From Treponema sp. UBA4326 (GTDB lineage: Bacteria > Spirochaetota > Spirochaetia > Treponematales > Treponemataceae): a stretch of 14,330 nt of DNA. Below, piece after piece: positions 1 through 7,759 of this stretch. The notes under the pieces are model-generated. The model was not told where the DNA came from. It saw nothing but the letters and a program-made list of their open reading frames with translations, and ran no database searches. The position numbers and the translations under genes are program-made. Numbering within the stretch: position 1 is the stretch's first letter; every line of letters starts with the position of its first letter. The stretch is from contig DGTW01000201.1 in NCBI GenBank assembly GCA_002393835.1, positions 1 to 14,330 of the forward strand, given 5' to 3'.

Positions 1-779
1 GGAATTTCTGCCAGAAGAGGCCAGAATCCTGCAATGGTTTTCTGAGGAAGCTGATTGCCGTCTGCGTCCAAATCGTGATAAAAACCTGTCTCAGCATTCC
101 AGAGAAGGGAATTGATTCTGGTTTTGAGGCTGAAATACATTCGTTTGTACTGGAAACTGAGTTCCTTGTCGTTGAGAATGTCTCCGAGAGAGCTCATGTT
201 AAGGGCGTTGAGAGCCATGCAGGTGTTGAAATCAACAGGATAAACTGCGTTTGGCCGTGGAGAATTCTCCATGCCGCAGGCTTTAGCCGGAACTGAATAC
301 AAGCCGTTCTCTTTTTTGAAATTTTCGTCTATCCAGTTCATGTAGTTCTGAAGAACCGGCATGATTTCCTTGACACGGCGTTTGTTTGCCAGTTTGTGGT
401 AGAGGTTGAATTCTGCCCAGGCAAAAAGGGGTAAGCCTATTCCTTCCGGGTTTTCGCTGTCTACGATAGGCGCACCAGTTTTGAGATCGTACTTCCAGCG
501 GATTGCGCCGTTAGCTTCCTGTTTTTTGTAGAGAAAATCAAGGTTGGTTTCGGCCGTGTAGTTCTTGTTTGAATAGACCAAAAAGAAAGTAGAGAAGATG
601 GATTCAGCCTGATTGATGACCAACTGGGCTTCGTTTGGATGCACGAAAATGCCGTCTGGAGAAATTTCACCCGTCTTTGGGTCAATCCAGGAATCGGAAA
701 GCCAGTTCCAGGTTTTGTCATAAATGTCAACAAAATCCTGATCGTAAAAATGAATTTTAGGAAAATCTTTCTTGCTCAC
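1..779 (-). CDS. Trehalase/GH63-like glycoside hydrolase, partial (C-terminus off the left edge)
   Basis: The first 259 codons of a cytoplasmic-looking glycosidase; there is no signal peptide. The protein is rich in aromatic helices typical of the (alpha/alpha)6-barrel enzymes of the trehalase/GH63/mannosylglycerate-hydrolase group. Recognisable blocks are GLPLFAWAE near residue 110, GMENSPR at 169-175, LLWNAETGFYHD near 225 and GFWPLLAE at the window edge. In this clan the acid before NSPR is the usual general acid; here it is Glu171 instead of the commoner Asp. The GTG start (777-779) is chosen because GGAG (785-788) lies 5 nt upstream and the protein begins at the expected place. A gene of this type is usually over 400 residues, so about 40% is missing. 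Its substrate (trehalose, a mannosyl or a glucosyl sugar) cannot be told from sequence. The family call is fairly secure; a specific function is not. Confidence 0.8.
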   Translation of the reverse strand, partial: MSKKDFPKIHFYDQDFVDIYDKTWNWLSDSWIDPKTGEISPDGIFVHPNEAQLVINQAESIFSTFFLVYSNKNYTAETNLDFLYKKQEANGAIRWKYDLKTGAPIVDSENPEGIGLPLFAWAEFNLYHKLANKRRVKEIMPVLQNYMNWIDENFKKENGLYSVPAKACGMENSPRPNAVYPVDFNTCMALNALNMSSLGDILNDKELSFQYKRMYFSLKTRINSLLWNAETGFYHDLDADGNQLPQKTIAGFWPLLAEI

Positions 780-840
780 AAAAACTCCACAGCTCCGAAG
801 TTCTGACGAATAAGAATTGACTTCAGAGCGTCTAAGAATG

Positions 841-871
841 ATTATATCATATATTTTTAAAATTTGCTCAC
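841..871 (-). promoter_or_regulatory. Extended -10 promoter for the glycosidase gene
   Basis: On the minus strand TATAAT (841-846) is preceded by TG and one base (847-849), a perfect extended -10. No good -35 exists at 16-18 bases (GAGCAA is the best). This is usual for extended -10 promoters. Transcription would start near 834, leaving a leader of about 55 nt that contains the GGAG ribosome site. The surrounding 115-base gap (780-894) is otherwise very A/T-rich and holds no other feature that I can support. Confidence 0.55.
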
Positions 872-894
872 ATTTTTAAAAATTTTTGAGATTT

Positions 895-2637
895 TTATCG
901 ATATGTAAGGCGAACGATTTCAGTTTCAGCCTTGTGCCTTGACTTTAAGAGCAGGGTCTTCAGATTGTCTTTGTAAACGAAACCCGAAGAATTGTATGAC
1001 TCAAAGCGGGGGTCAGGACGGAAAGAGAGACCATAAATTTCGATTTCGGAGAAGGCCCTTATGCCGCCGAAAATTATGTAATTCGTTTCTCCCTTTGGGA
1101 AATTGATTGAAATTGTTGCTGAAGAATCAAGCTCTGTATATTGGATTGAGCGGGCGCAGGTCCAAGCCCAAATCGTGCCAGCCCGCCCCTTGGAAATAAC
1201 TTTGTAATTCGGGTAGTAATTGTTTGCCACAAGAATCGGGTAAACATCGGCCATTGTCAGCAAATCGAGGTTGCTGGTGGATAAAATGGAATTGATGAGG
1301 TCATAGCCTGCCTCAGAATATTCGGAGGCTCCGTTGAATTCACCCCACTTGATTAAGGCGCTTCCGGTAGAAAGAGTCAAATAATTTGAAGTGCTTCCGT
1401 CGTTTTCGGCGAGGGTCAGTATTGAGTCAGTCAAAGTACAGTGGGACTCGATTATTGAAACGCATCTCTGGGCAACAGGTCGAAGAAGGTCTGCCAGATT
1501 TGAGTGAAGAGTCTCCAGACGGACATAGCAGGCCAAAATTCCGCTTGCCTGAGAAAGTTTCAGTTGTTCTGCCTGAGACTCATCTTCCAGAATGCTTTTG
1601 GCCATGGCAATGAGTGAGCGGGCTTTTGTGTCATCAGAAAGAATGTTGATGTAATCGGCAAGATTTTCAGTGGCAAAGACTGCAAGTGATGAAGTCGCAA
1701 GGGCGTTTTCAATCATTCCAGCAAGATTTTCGTTGTTCATTTCCAGGGTTGGAAGCATGTTTGCCAAAGAGTTGAAATAAGGAGCTGAAAGATAAGTTCG
1801 CTTATTCCCTTTTTTGAAAGAATCTGGTATATAATTTATCGCTTCTGCATAAAGCCCCTGAGAAGCCCTCTCAGCTACATAAGCCGTTACGCTTTTTTCG
1901 GAAAGAGTCTGATTTGTTCTGACGGCCTGCTCTACCATTGAGACGAGGCTTTCCCTGAGGGAGCGGATGTTTGCATCATAAGTTGATTTTTGTGCTATAA
2001 TCATGTCCGAATCGAGCATTGCAAAGCTGAACTTGATTGATGGGTCAAAGGCCATGTAGTAGGATACGAGGTTTTTCTGGCTCAGCATGAAGTCTTTTTC
2101 GCCAATTTGAGAGGCAGAGAAAGAATATGTCCGGCTCTTTGAATTGAGGATAAGCCTTGTCTTCGTTTTTTCGGTAACCGAAAAGCCGGAAATTGGTTTG
2201 TAATTCAAGCGCAAGCCCAGAGCATCCTTGGGAAGTTCTGCCGTAATTGACATGACAGCCAGTGAGTCAGTGCTGGTTACGGAAAAAGTCAGCGCAACAT
2301 CATTCGTAAAGTGGAATGTATACGAAAGGGGATTTTTCTGCTCGTAAGAGACAAGCACGAGATTCTCACTTCTTTGGCCGGAAGCGTCCTCAAAGATAAG
2401 CCTGGCCGGAGTGACTTCATCTGCGATAAAAGAGATTCCTCTGAAAGATGCCTGGAGAGTGTTTTTCAATGAGATTTCGCCTGCTTCATTTTGCGACTGA
2501 GCAAAAGAAATTGAAAGTTGTCCGATGTTTTTTGAAACTACGGATTCATTTCTAAATTGAAGCACGAAAATTCCGATAATTATAACACTATAAAGAACGA
2601 TAAGGCCGAATGATTTTCTGATAGGATGACTGTACAT
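895..2637 (-). CDS. Unrecognised membrane-anchored protein, 580 aa
   Basis: I do not recognise this family. The N-terminus is MYSHPIRK followed by one hydrophobic segment (about residues 10-27) with positive charges before it and none just after. This suggests a type II single-span anchor with the rest outside the cytoplasmic membrane. No lipobox cysteine is visible. Residues 30-215 look beta-rich with many Ser/Thr-rich strands, 215-430 look mostly helical, and the C-terminal 130 residues return to strand-like sequence with aromatic and Gly-rich turns. There is no catalytic motif that I can name. The gene is divergent from the TPR gene and 115 bases before the glycosidase on the same strand. 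The ATG has no Shine-Dalgarno; a possible extended -10 (TG-A-TAAACT) lies 7 nt upstream. Length and codon use look like those of a normal intact gene. Confidence 0.8.
   Translation of the reverse strand: MYSHPIRKSFGLIVLYSVIIIGIFVLQFRNESVVSKNIGQLSISFAQSQNEAGEISLKNTLQASFRGISFIADEVTPARLIFEDASGQRSENLVLVSYEQKNPLSYTFHFTNDVALTFSVTSTDSLAVMSITAELPKDALGLRLNYKPISGFSVTEKTKTRLILNSKSRTYSFSASQIGEKDFMLSQKNLVSYYMAFDPSIKFSFAMLDSDMIIAQKSTYDANIRSLRESLVSMVEQAVRTNQTLSEKSVTAYVAERASQGLYAEAINYIPDSFKKGNKRTYLSAPYFNSLANMLPTLEMNNENLAGMIENALATSSLAVFATENLADYINILSDDTKARSLIAMAKSILEDESQAEQLKLSQASGILACYVRLETLHSNLADLLRPVAQRCVSIIESHCTLTDSILTLAENDGSTSNYLTLSTGSALIKWGEFNGASEYSEAGYDLINSILSTSNLDLLTMADVYPILVANNYYPNYKVISKGRAGTIWAWTCARSIQYTELDSSATISINFPKGETNYIIFGGIRAFSEIEIYGLSFRPDPRFESYNSSGFVYKDNLKTLLLKSRHKAETEIVRLTYR
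2557..2586 (+). promoter_or_regulatory. Possible promoter for the TPR-traB operon
   Basis: TTGAAG (2557-2562), 18 bases, then TATAAC (2581-2586) gives a plausible sigma70-type pair about 100 bases before the TPR start, inside the 5' end of the divergent gene. It is only a motif match; other A/T-rich hexamers lie nearby. Confidence 0.3.
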
Positions 2638-2644
2638 TTTATTC

Positions 2645-2653
2645 AGTTTATCA
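2645..2653 (-). promoter_or_regulatory. Possible extended -10 for the divergent 580-aa gene
   Basis: On the minus strand TG-A-TAAACT (2653 down to 2645) ends 7 nt before the ATG at 2637. It matches 4 of 6 -10 positions plus the TG extension. If used, transcription would start at or near the start codon, which fits the absence of a Shine-Dalgarno there. Confidence 0.3.
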
Positions 2654-2685
2654 AACCGTGCGGAAAGTTGAAAGGGGAAATGAAA

Positions 2686-4068
2686 ATGAAATTTACAAAA
2701 AAAATGGCCCTCTTTGCCATTCTTCGCACCATGCTTTTTGCTGGTGTTTTTTTCGTGTCAGTGCCGCTGTTTGCAGCCACAGCGAATTCGAATTCTCAGG
2801 AAGAAATTAATTTCGTTCAAAAATTGAATTCAACATTGGCCAAGGGAAGCGTGGATGATGCCCTCCTTCTTTTTGAGAACCTGCCTGAAAAACTTCAGGA
2901 TGATGTTGATTTGCGTGTCCTGCAAGCTTCTCTTCTTCTTTCTGTGGGTAAAACCGCAGATGCTGACAAAATTGCACTTGCTTTAATTCAAAAAGAAACA
3001 AAAAATATTGATGTGCTTCTGCTTAATGCAATGGTCGCCAAGCAGAAAAAAAATACCCTCAAAAAGAATCAATACTTGAGCCAAATTCTTAAAATTCAGC
3101 CCTATAATCCTGATGCAAACATTGAGATGGGCAACGAGCAGGCCGTAAAACGAAATTACAGAAGTGCCCGGGATTACTACCTCAAGGCATTGAAGGGAGA
3201 CCCGAATAACATCGAGGCTCTTTTTGGCCACGGAAAAATGTCTTATTACCTGGAGCGGGATGCTGATTCAAAAAAAAGCTTCAATAAAATTCTTTCAATT
3301 GACCCGAACTATGCTCCTGCCATGGCTTATCTGGCAAAATTTGAGGCTGAGGGGCGGCGATTTAAAAAAGCCATTGAATATCTGAACAAGGCCATCGAGC
3401 TTGATCCAGAAAACAGTGATTATTACTTCGATTTGGGAAATTTCAATCGTGAAGCCGGAAAATATGATGAGGCAGAGAAGGCATGGCTGAAGGCAACTGA
3501 GCTTACCCCGGATTATTTTTTGGGCTACGCATATCTTGCCGGGCTTTATGACGAGCAGGATAAACTTGACAAGGCCTATGATTATTATGTAAAGGTCGTT
3601 CAGAAAAATCCTAAATATTACTATGCCTATGAGTCTATCGGAATGATTGCCTGGCAGAGAAGAAACTGGGCAGAGGCAAGAAAAGCCTTCGAGGGAGCTT
3701 TGAACGGGCGGCCTGACAGCACTTCCTATGCCCTTATGATTGCGGCCTGTTATCAGCAGGAAAAGAAAATTCCTGAGTGCAAGAAGTTTACCGAAAAGAT
3801 GATGAAAGGCTTGGACAGAAATTCCTTCGAGTATTTGTCTTTGCGTCTTTTCCATGACATGACTGGCGAATCAACTTTGACACTGAAGATTCAGAATGAG
3901 GAAAGCAAAAAAAAGAAGGGAAAATATCTCTATTATCTTGCCCTTTATTGGGATATCAAGGGAAAGCTGAATCTGGCTCACAAGTATTATTCTGAAGTCA
4001 CCGAAATGAAGGGAGCCGATTTCTTTGAATTCAGGCTTGCGGAATGGGCTGAAAAGAGCGATTTGTAG
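2686..4068 (+). CDS. Secreted tetratricopeptide-repeat (TPR) protein
   Basis: A 460-residue exported repeat protein. Residues 1-33 form a Sec signal peptide: a Lys-rich start, a hydrophobic core around 8-29, then ATA at 31-33 as the likely cleavage site. Residues 142-345 hold six consecutive 34-residue TPR units in exact register, beginning near 142, 176, 210, 244, 278 and 312, with the usual G/A-Y-A and P-positions (for example IDPNYA, LDPENS, NPKYYY). Residues 40-140 look like degenerate TPRs. TPR arrays bind partner proteins; the partner here is unknown, and the likely site is the periplasm. The start is set by AGGGG (2673-2677), 8 nt before ATG 2686. ATG 2680 is only 2 nt from it, and an upstream ATG at 2626 would spoil the signal peptide and overlap the divergent gene. 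A8 runs occur at 3046-3053 and 3907-3914 but the frame is intact. Confidence 0.88.
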   Translation: MKFTKKMALFAILRTMLFAGVFFVSVPLFAATANSNSQEEINFVQKLNSTLAKGSVDDALLLFENLPEKLQDDVDLRVLQASLLLSVGKTADADKIALALIQKETKNIDVLLLNAMVAKQKKNTLKKNQYLSQILKIQPYNPDANIEMGNEQAVKRNYRSARDYYLKALKGDPNNIEALFGHGKMSYYLERDADSKKSFNKILSIDPNYAPAMAYLAKFEAEGRRFKKAIEYLNKAIELDPENSDYYFDLGNFNREAGKYDEAEKAWLKATELTPDYFLGYAYLAGLYDEQDKLDKAYDYYVKVVQKNPKYYYAYESIGMIAWQRRNWAEARKAFEGALNGRPDSTSYALMIAACYQQEKKIPECKKFTEKMMKGLDRNSFEYLSLRLFHDMTGESTLTLKIQNEESKKKKGKYLYYLALYWDIKGKLNLAHKYYSEVTEMKGADFFEFRLAEWAEKSDL

Positions 4069-4089
4069 TTTAATGGCGGGGGTGTTCTT

Positions 4090-5286
4090 TTGTCACAGAT
4101 AAAATTAAATCTTAACGGAAAAGAAATTTTGCTTTTGGGAACGGCTCATGTTTCCAAAGAGAGCTGCGAGGAAGTCAGGGCTGCCATTGTCGAGGGCAAG
4201 CCTGATGTTGTAGCCATAGAATTAGATGAACAACGCTTTGCTTCAATCAATGACAGCGAGGCCTGGAAAAACCTTGACATCATCAAAGTCCTGAGAGAAA
4301 AGAAAGGCTTTTTGCTTTTGGCAAATCTCGTGCTTTCAAGTTTCCAAAAAAGAATGGGAATGAATGTGGGGGTAAAACCAGGCGATGAAATGCGTGCCGG
4401 AATCGATGCTGCAAAAGAATTGAATATTCCCTGTGAAATGGTGGATCGCCCCATACAAACCACCCTTCGCCGTGCCTGGGCAAAAAATGGCGGCATGGGA
4501 AAAATTAAGCTGCTGTCGGCCCTTCTGGCAAGCGCCGCTTCAAAAGAAGAGGTTTCTGGTGAAGAAATCGAAAATCTCAAAAACAAAAGCGAAATGGACG
4601 GTATGATGTCGGAGCTTGCTGAATTCATGCCCGGCGTAAAACAGGTCTTGATTGACGAGAGGGACTTTTATCTTGCCGCTCACATCTGGAAGGCCTTGCA
4701 GAAGGAAGATCGAAAAAGCCTTGTAGCCGTTCTCGGAGCCGGACATTTGCCGGGCGTGCAGGCTCATCTTGAAAAAATCGCCGCTGGTCAGGAATGCACA
4801 GACACGGAAGAAATCAGCTCACTTCCGCCAAAAAAAATTGGAGCAAAAATAATTGGCTGGGCGATTCCAGTGATTATCCTCGGCCTTATTGCAGCTGGTT
4901 TTGTTTTTGGCGGAATGAAAAAAGGCGCGGATTTGCTGGGAGCCTGGGTCATCTGGAATGCCCTTCTGGCTGGAGTCGGAGCCTTGCTTGCTGGCGGTCA
5001 TCCTCTTACAATCTTAATGTCGGCTGTCGGCGCTCCATTTACATCTCTTTGTCCTCTTGTTGGCGTCGGAATGTTTGCCGGAATTGTTCAGGCTTTCATC
5101 TGTAAGCCAAAAGTCGCAGACATGGAAAGCGTTATGGATGATGTTTCGAGCCTGAAGGGCTTTTACAAGAATCGCCTGCTTAGGGTTCTTCTCGTATTTT
5201 TCCTTTCAAGCCTTGGAAGCTCAATCGGCACCTTTGTGGGCGGTTCCTCTATAGTCCTGAATTTTTCTGCAAGCCCTAGTAATTGA
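4090..5286 (+). CDS. TraB/PrgY-family membrane protein
   Basis: 398 residues. The N-terminal 1-225 is the TraB domain of the TIKI/EreA-like superfamily: GTAHVS at 17-22, IELDEQR at 43-49, DRPIQTTLRR at 119-128, IDERD at 188-192 and GAGHLPG at 216-222. The conserved His, Glu and Arg residues are those proposed for a metal-dependent hydrolase active site. Four or so hydrophobic segments follow (about 251-275, 281-301, 305-337, 361-388), so it sits in the membrane. The family is named for enterococcal pheromone shutdown, but its bacterial role is not well established and a peptide-inactivating function here would be a guess. The TTG start is supported by GGGGGTG (4078-4084) 5 nt upstream and by the family N-terminus. 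It begins 21 bases after the TPR gene, so the two are probably co-transcribed. Confidence 0.9.
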   Translation: MSQIKLNLNGKEILLLGTAHVSKESCEEVRAAIVEGKPDVVAIELDEQRFASINDSEAWKNLDIIKVLREKKGFLLLANLVLSSFQKRMGMNVGVKPGDEMRAGIDAAKELNIPCEMVDRPIQTTLRRAWAKNGGMGKIKLLSALLASAASKEEVSGEEIENLKNKSEMDGMMSELAEFMPGVKQVLIDERDFYLAAHIWKALQKEDRKSLVAVLGAGHLPGVQAHLEKIAAGQECTDTEEISSLPPKKIGAKIIGWAIPVIILGLIAAGFVFGGMKKGADLLGAWVIWNALLAGVGALLAGGHPLTILMSAVGAPFTSLCPLVGVGMFAGIVQAFICKPKVADMESVMDDVSSLKGFYKNRLLRVLLVFFLSSLGSSIGTFVGGSSIVLNFSASPSN

Positions 5287-5311
5287 GCAAAGGCTCTTTT
5301 TCAGTTAAAAT
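5283..5311 (+). promoter_or_regulatory. Promoter of dnaX, probably giving a leaderless mRNA
   Basis: TTGAGC (5283-5288), exactly 17 bases, then TAAAAT (5306-5311). The -35 overlaps the traB-family stop codon. Only six bases separate the -10 from the dnaX ATG at 5318, so +1 would fall on or next to the A of ATG. No Shine-Dalgarno is present. A 4-bp hairpin (GAGC-AAAG-GCTC, then five T) sits in the spacer and may be a weak terminator. Confidence 0.5.
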
Positions 5312-5317
5312 AGCCTC

Positions 5318-7405
5318 ATGTCTTACGAAGTTACTGCGACCCGTCGTCGCCCACAGGCCTTTGAGGCTCTGGCCGGTCAGGAATTTGTAGCCGAAACGCT
5401 CAAAAATGCAATTCAATCTCAAAAAATAGCTCATGCTTATCTTTTTTCGGGGCCTCGTGGTTGTGGAAAAACTTCTACCGCCCGAATTCTGGCAAAAGCC
5501 CTCAATTGCGTTAACGGCCCTACGGCCACCCCTTGCGGAAAGTGCCAGCAGTGTCTCGAAATAACAAAGGGAAGCAGCACTGATGTAATCGAAATCGACG
5601 GTGCGTCAAATACTTCCGTCAATGATGTCCGTCAGATTAAGGATGAGGTTCTTTTTCCGCCTCAAAGCTCACGATACAAGATTTACATTATCGACGAGGT
5701 GCACATGCTTTCCACCTCGGCTTTCAATGCTCTTTTAAAGACTATCGAAGAGCCGCCGCCATACTGTGTCTTCATTTTTGCGACAACGGAATTGCAGAAA
5801 GTTCCGGCGACTATAAAATCACGATGCCAGCAATTCAACTTCCGCCTTGTTCCCATTGAGAGAGTCAAGCAGCTTTTGGCAGAGGCTGCCGCAGAAATCA
5901 ATATCAAGGCTGATGATGAGGCCCTTTACTGGGTTGCACGCGAATCTACTGGCTCTGTCCGTGATGCCTACACGCTTTTTGATCAGGTTGCGGCTTTTTC
6001 TGGCGACCACATCACCTACGACAAAATCCGTGATAAACTGGGGCTTGTCGGTGTGGACCGGCTCAATGCGATTTTTGAGGACGCCGCCCAGAACAAAACT
6101 CAGGAGACTCTTCTTAAAATTGATGAATTCTTGCAGAACGGAGTTTCAATCGAGCAATTCATCGTAAACTGCACCGATTACTTGCGTTCCCTTTTATTAA
6201 TAAAAGCTGGAATCACAAAAGAATCCCTGCTTGGCCAGTCTCGCGACCGTTTTTCGCAAGTCGTTTTGCAGGCATGGAATCCAATTCAGCTGGAAAGGGC
6301 GCTTTCGATTCTTCTTCAGCTTTACCGTGACATTCGCTATTCTCTTTCGCCTCGATATGAGCTTGAGCTGGCCTTTTCAAGGTTGAGCTGGCTGAACCAG
6401 TATGTTTCTCCAAGCGAAGTAAAAAAGGCAATTGATGAAGCCAAATCCCTTCTAATGCAGGGCGCTTCAACTGCAAGTGCTCATGGAAATGCTCTACATG
6501 GCGGGGGACAAAGCCTTCAGCAGACGAGCTTTCAGCAGGCCAATATCCAGCAGAATACGGCTCAGCCTCAGCGGCAATTCTTTTCTATACCAAAGACTGA
6601 ACTTCAAGCTCCAGTGCAAGCACAAACTCAAGTTTCAGTCCAAGCACAGGCTCAAGCACAAGTGCAAGTTTCAGCCCCCCAGAGTCAAAGCTCGGCCGCC
6701 CCTGCCGCTCCTCAAAATTCGGCAAACCCCTATCTTAATCGGGGCGTTACAGAACTCCCTAAGGCCACAAGCGAGACCACTTCTTCTGCCCCGGTAAGGA
6801 ATATTTTTGCTCCTCCGCCCATTCAGACGGAGCAGTCAGTTCCGCCAGACATGGGCAATGCCCTTGACGAGTTTGCTCCCCCGGATCCGACTCCCCCCGA
6901 TGCCTTTTCTGGAGCAAGTACACCATCTTTTAGTTACGGCGGAGCTGTACCGCCTCAACAAACAGCGGTTACGGCAAATCAAAGTGACTCATCCTCAGAT
7001 TTCAGGGGCTTTGCCATAAAGGAAATTTCCGTAAAGGATCCCATGCTGGGAAGCTCTCTTTTGCAAACTGAGGCTTGGATAAAATCAGGCTCAATGGTTA
7101 CGACCCAGGTTTCTTCATCATACCTGAAGATGCAGCTCGATAGCCACTCTCAGAAAATAGCCTCTTACCTTTCGGCCTTGTGCGGCGAACAAATTCGCTT
7201 CGAGGTCTCATTAAAGAAAGTCGTCGCAGCGCCCCCAATGGAACAGGATGCTCCTGTGCAGGTGAAAATTTTGTGCGACACATTCAAAGGACAGATAATC
7301 GGCCATTCAAAGAAGAGCGAGCAGGAAATTGCAAACGAAGCCGCTCAAAGTAAGGCCGAAAATGCGATTGCGGCCAGTGGCTCGGATGAAGAGGACGAGG
7401 AATAG
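5318..7405 (+). CDS. dnaX: DNA polymerase III subunit tau (and probably gamma by frameshift)
   Basis: The clamp-loader ATPase of the replisome, 695 residues. Domains I-II are an AAA+ module: Walker A GPRGCGKT at 45-52, the DnaX zinc site Cys64/73/76/79, Walker B IIDEVH at 124-129, the SRC motif with arginine finger Arg169, and GSVRDA sensor 2 at about 210. Domain III (collar) ends near residue 370. A Gln/Ala/Pro-rich linker covers about 385-560, and a folded C-terminal domain (about 565-660) should be the polymerase-binding part of tau, ending in an acidic tail. An in-frame A-AAA-AAG heptamer at codons 368-370 is followed by a -1 stop, so a 372-residue gamma-like product is possible. The ATG has no Shine-Dalgarno but has a promoter directly upstream. 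It is 31 bases after the TraB-family gene and 33 before ybaB; dnaX-ybaB-recR is a classic cluster. Confidence 0.97.
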   Translation: MSYEVTATRRRPQAFEALAGQEFVAETLKNAIQSQKIAHAYLFSGPRGCGKTSTARILAKALNCVNGPTATPCGKCQQCLEITKGSSTDVIEIDGASNTSVNDVRQIKDEVLFPPQSSRYKIYIIDEVHMLSTSAFNALLKTIEEPPPYCVFIFATTELQKVPATIKSRCQQFNFRLVPIERVKQLLAEAAAEINIKADDEALYWVARESTGSVRDAYTLFDQVAAFSGDHITYDKIRDKLGLVGVDRLNAIFEDAAQNKTQETLLKIDEFLQNGVSIEQFIVNCTDYLRSLLLIKAGITKESLLGQSRDRFSQVVLQAWNPIQLERALSILLQLYRDIRYSLSPRYELELAFSRLSWLNQYVSPSEVKKAIDEAKSLLMQGASTASAHGNALHGGGQSLQQTSFQQANIQQNTAQPQRQFFSIPKTELQAPVQAQTQVSVQAQAQAQVQVSAPQSQSSAAPAAPQNSANPYLNRGVTELPKATSETTSSAPVRNIFAPPPIQTEQSVPPDMGNALDEFAPPDPTPPDAFSGASTPSFSYGGAVPPQQTAVTANQSDSSSDFRGFAIKEISVKDPMLGSSLLQTEAWIKSGSMVTTQVSSSYLKMQLDSHSQKIASYLSALCGEQIRFEVSLKKVVAAPPMEQDAPVQVKILCDTFKGQIIGHSKKSEQEIANEAAQSKAENAIAASGSDEEDEE
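6421..6469 (+). promoter_or_regulatory. Candidate programmed -1 ribosomal frameshift site in dnaX
   Basis: The heptamer A-AAA-AAG (6421-6427) is in the slip-permitting frame (GTA AAA AAG, residues 368-370). After a -1 slip the next codons are GGC, AAT and TGA (6433-6435), giving a 372-residue product ending V-K-K-G-N. Eight bases after the heptamer a stem-loop can form: TGAAGC (6436-6441) with GCTTCA (6464-6469), and inside it CCCT (6447-6450) with AGGG (6459-6462). E. coli dnaX uses the same heptamer plus a downstream stem-loop. The upstream Shine-Dalgarno stimulator of E. coli is not obvious here. Confidence 0.6.
6601..6680 (+). repeat. Short direct repeats coding the Gln-rich linker of DnaX
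   Basis: CAAGCACA occurs at 6617, 6641 and 6653, and CAAGTTTCAG occurs twice (6629 and 6665). They encode an alternating Gln/Ala/Val stretch in the disordered linker between the ATPase core and the tau C-terminal domain. Such repeats can change length by slippage without harming the fold. Confidence 0.6.
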
Positions 7406-7438
7406 TCAAATATCAGAGAATAATTCAGGAGGACATAA

Positions 7439-7750
7439 ATGAACCCATTTGAAATGGTCAAAAACCTCAAGAATCTTGAGGGAACAATGAACACAATGAA
7501 GGAAGAACTTGCTCAGATTAGCGAGACAGGCTCTTCTGGCGGAAATATCGTTCAGGTTACGCTTAACGGCAAATTTGAGGTCACGGCGGTCAAACTCGAC
7601 CCGATTGCCGTTGATCCTCGTGATGTTCAGATGCTGCAGGATTTAATCGTGGCGGCTCATCATGCGGCAATGGATAAGGTTCAGGAGAGAATCAAGGAAA
7701 AGTCAGGGGCTTTGCTGGGCGGCTTGAATATTCCTGGAATGGGGATGTAG
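7439..7750 (+). CDS. ybaB: YbaB/EbfC-family nucleoid-associated DNA-binding protein
   Basis: 103 residues, the usual length for the family. The order is an N-terminal amphipathic helix (NPFEMVKNLKNLEG, EELAQI), a glycine-rich turn, a beta hairpin (VQVTLNGKFEVTAVKLDP at about 39-57), then a long C-terminal helix and a Gly/Met-rich tail. The family forms tweezer-like dimers that bind DNA, and its gene lies between dnaX and recR in very many bacteria, as here. The homologue in Borrelia is called EbfC. The start is firm: a perfect AGGAGG (7428-7433) lies 5 nt before ATG, by far the best ribosome site in the window. RecR follows 9 bases later, so the two are very probably translated from one message. 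Confidence 0.95.
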   Translation: MNPFEMVKNLKNLEGTMNTMKEELAQISETGSSGGNIVQVTLNGKFEVTAVKLDPIAVDPRDVQMLQDLIVAAHHAAMDKVQERIKEKSGALLGGLNIPGMGM

Positions 7751-7759
7751 GATTTTCTG

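Noticed and set aside
461..733. A 90-codon minus-strand reading frame inside the left-edge region
   Set aside because: It is out of frame with the glycosidase, whose frame is open from 779 to the window edge and gives recognisable motifs; the 90-residue product resembles nothing.
2626..2685. An upstream ATG extending the TPR protein by 20 residues
   Set aside because: It overlaps the divergent gene, has no ribosome site and would put a non-signal extension before a good signal peptide.
3295..3855. A 186-codon minus-strand reading frame opposite the TPR gene
   Set aside because: It lies wholly within six in-register TPR units on the plus strand and its composition is that of an antisense shadow.
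3046..3914. A8 runs in the TPR gene (3046-3053, 3907-3914) as frameshift sites
   Set aside because: Neither is followed by a useful alternative stop at a domain boundary or a clear stem; they look like ordinary Lys codon runs, though prone to sequencing or polymerase slippage.
5285..5301. GAGC-AAAG-GCTC followed by five T as a terminator after the traB-family gene
   Set aside because: The stem is only 4 bp. It may weaken read-through but I would not call it a terminator; it is noted in the dnaX promoter entry instead.
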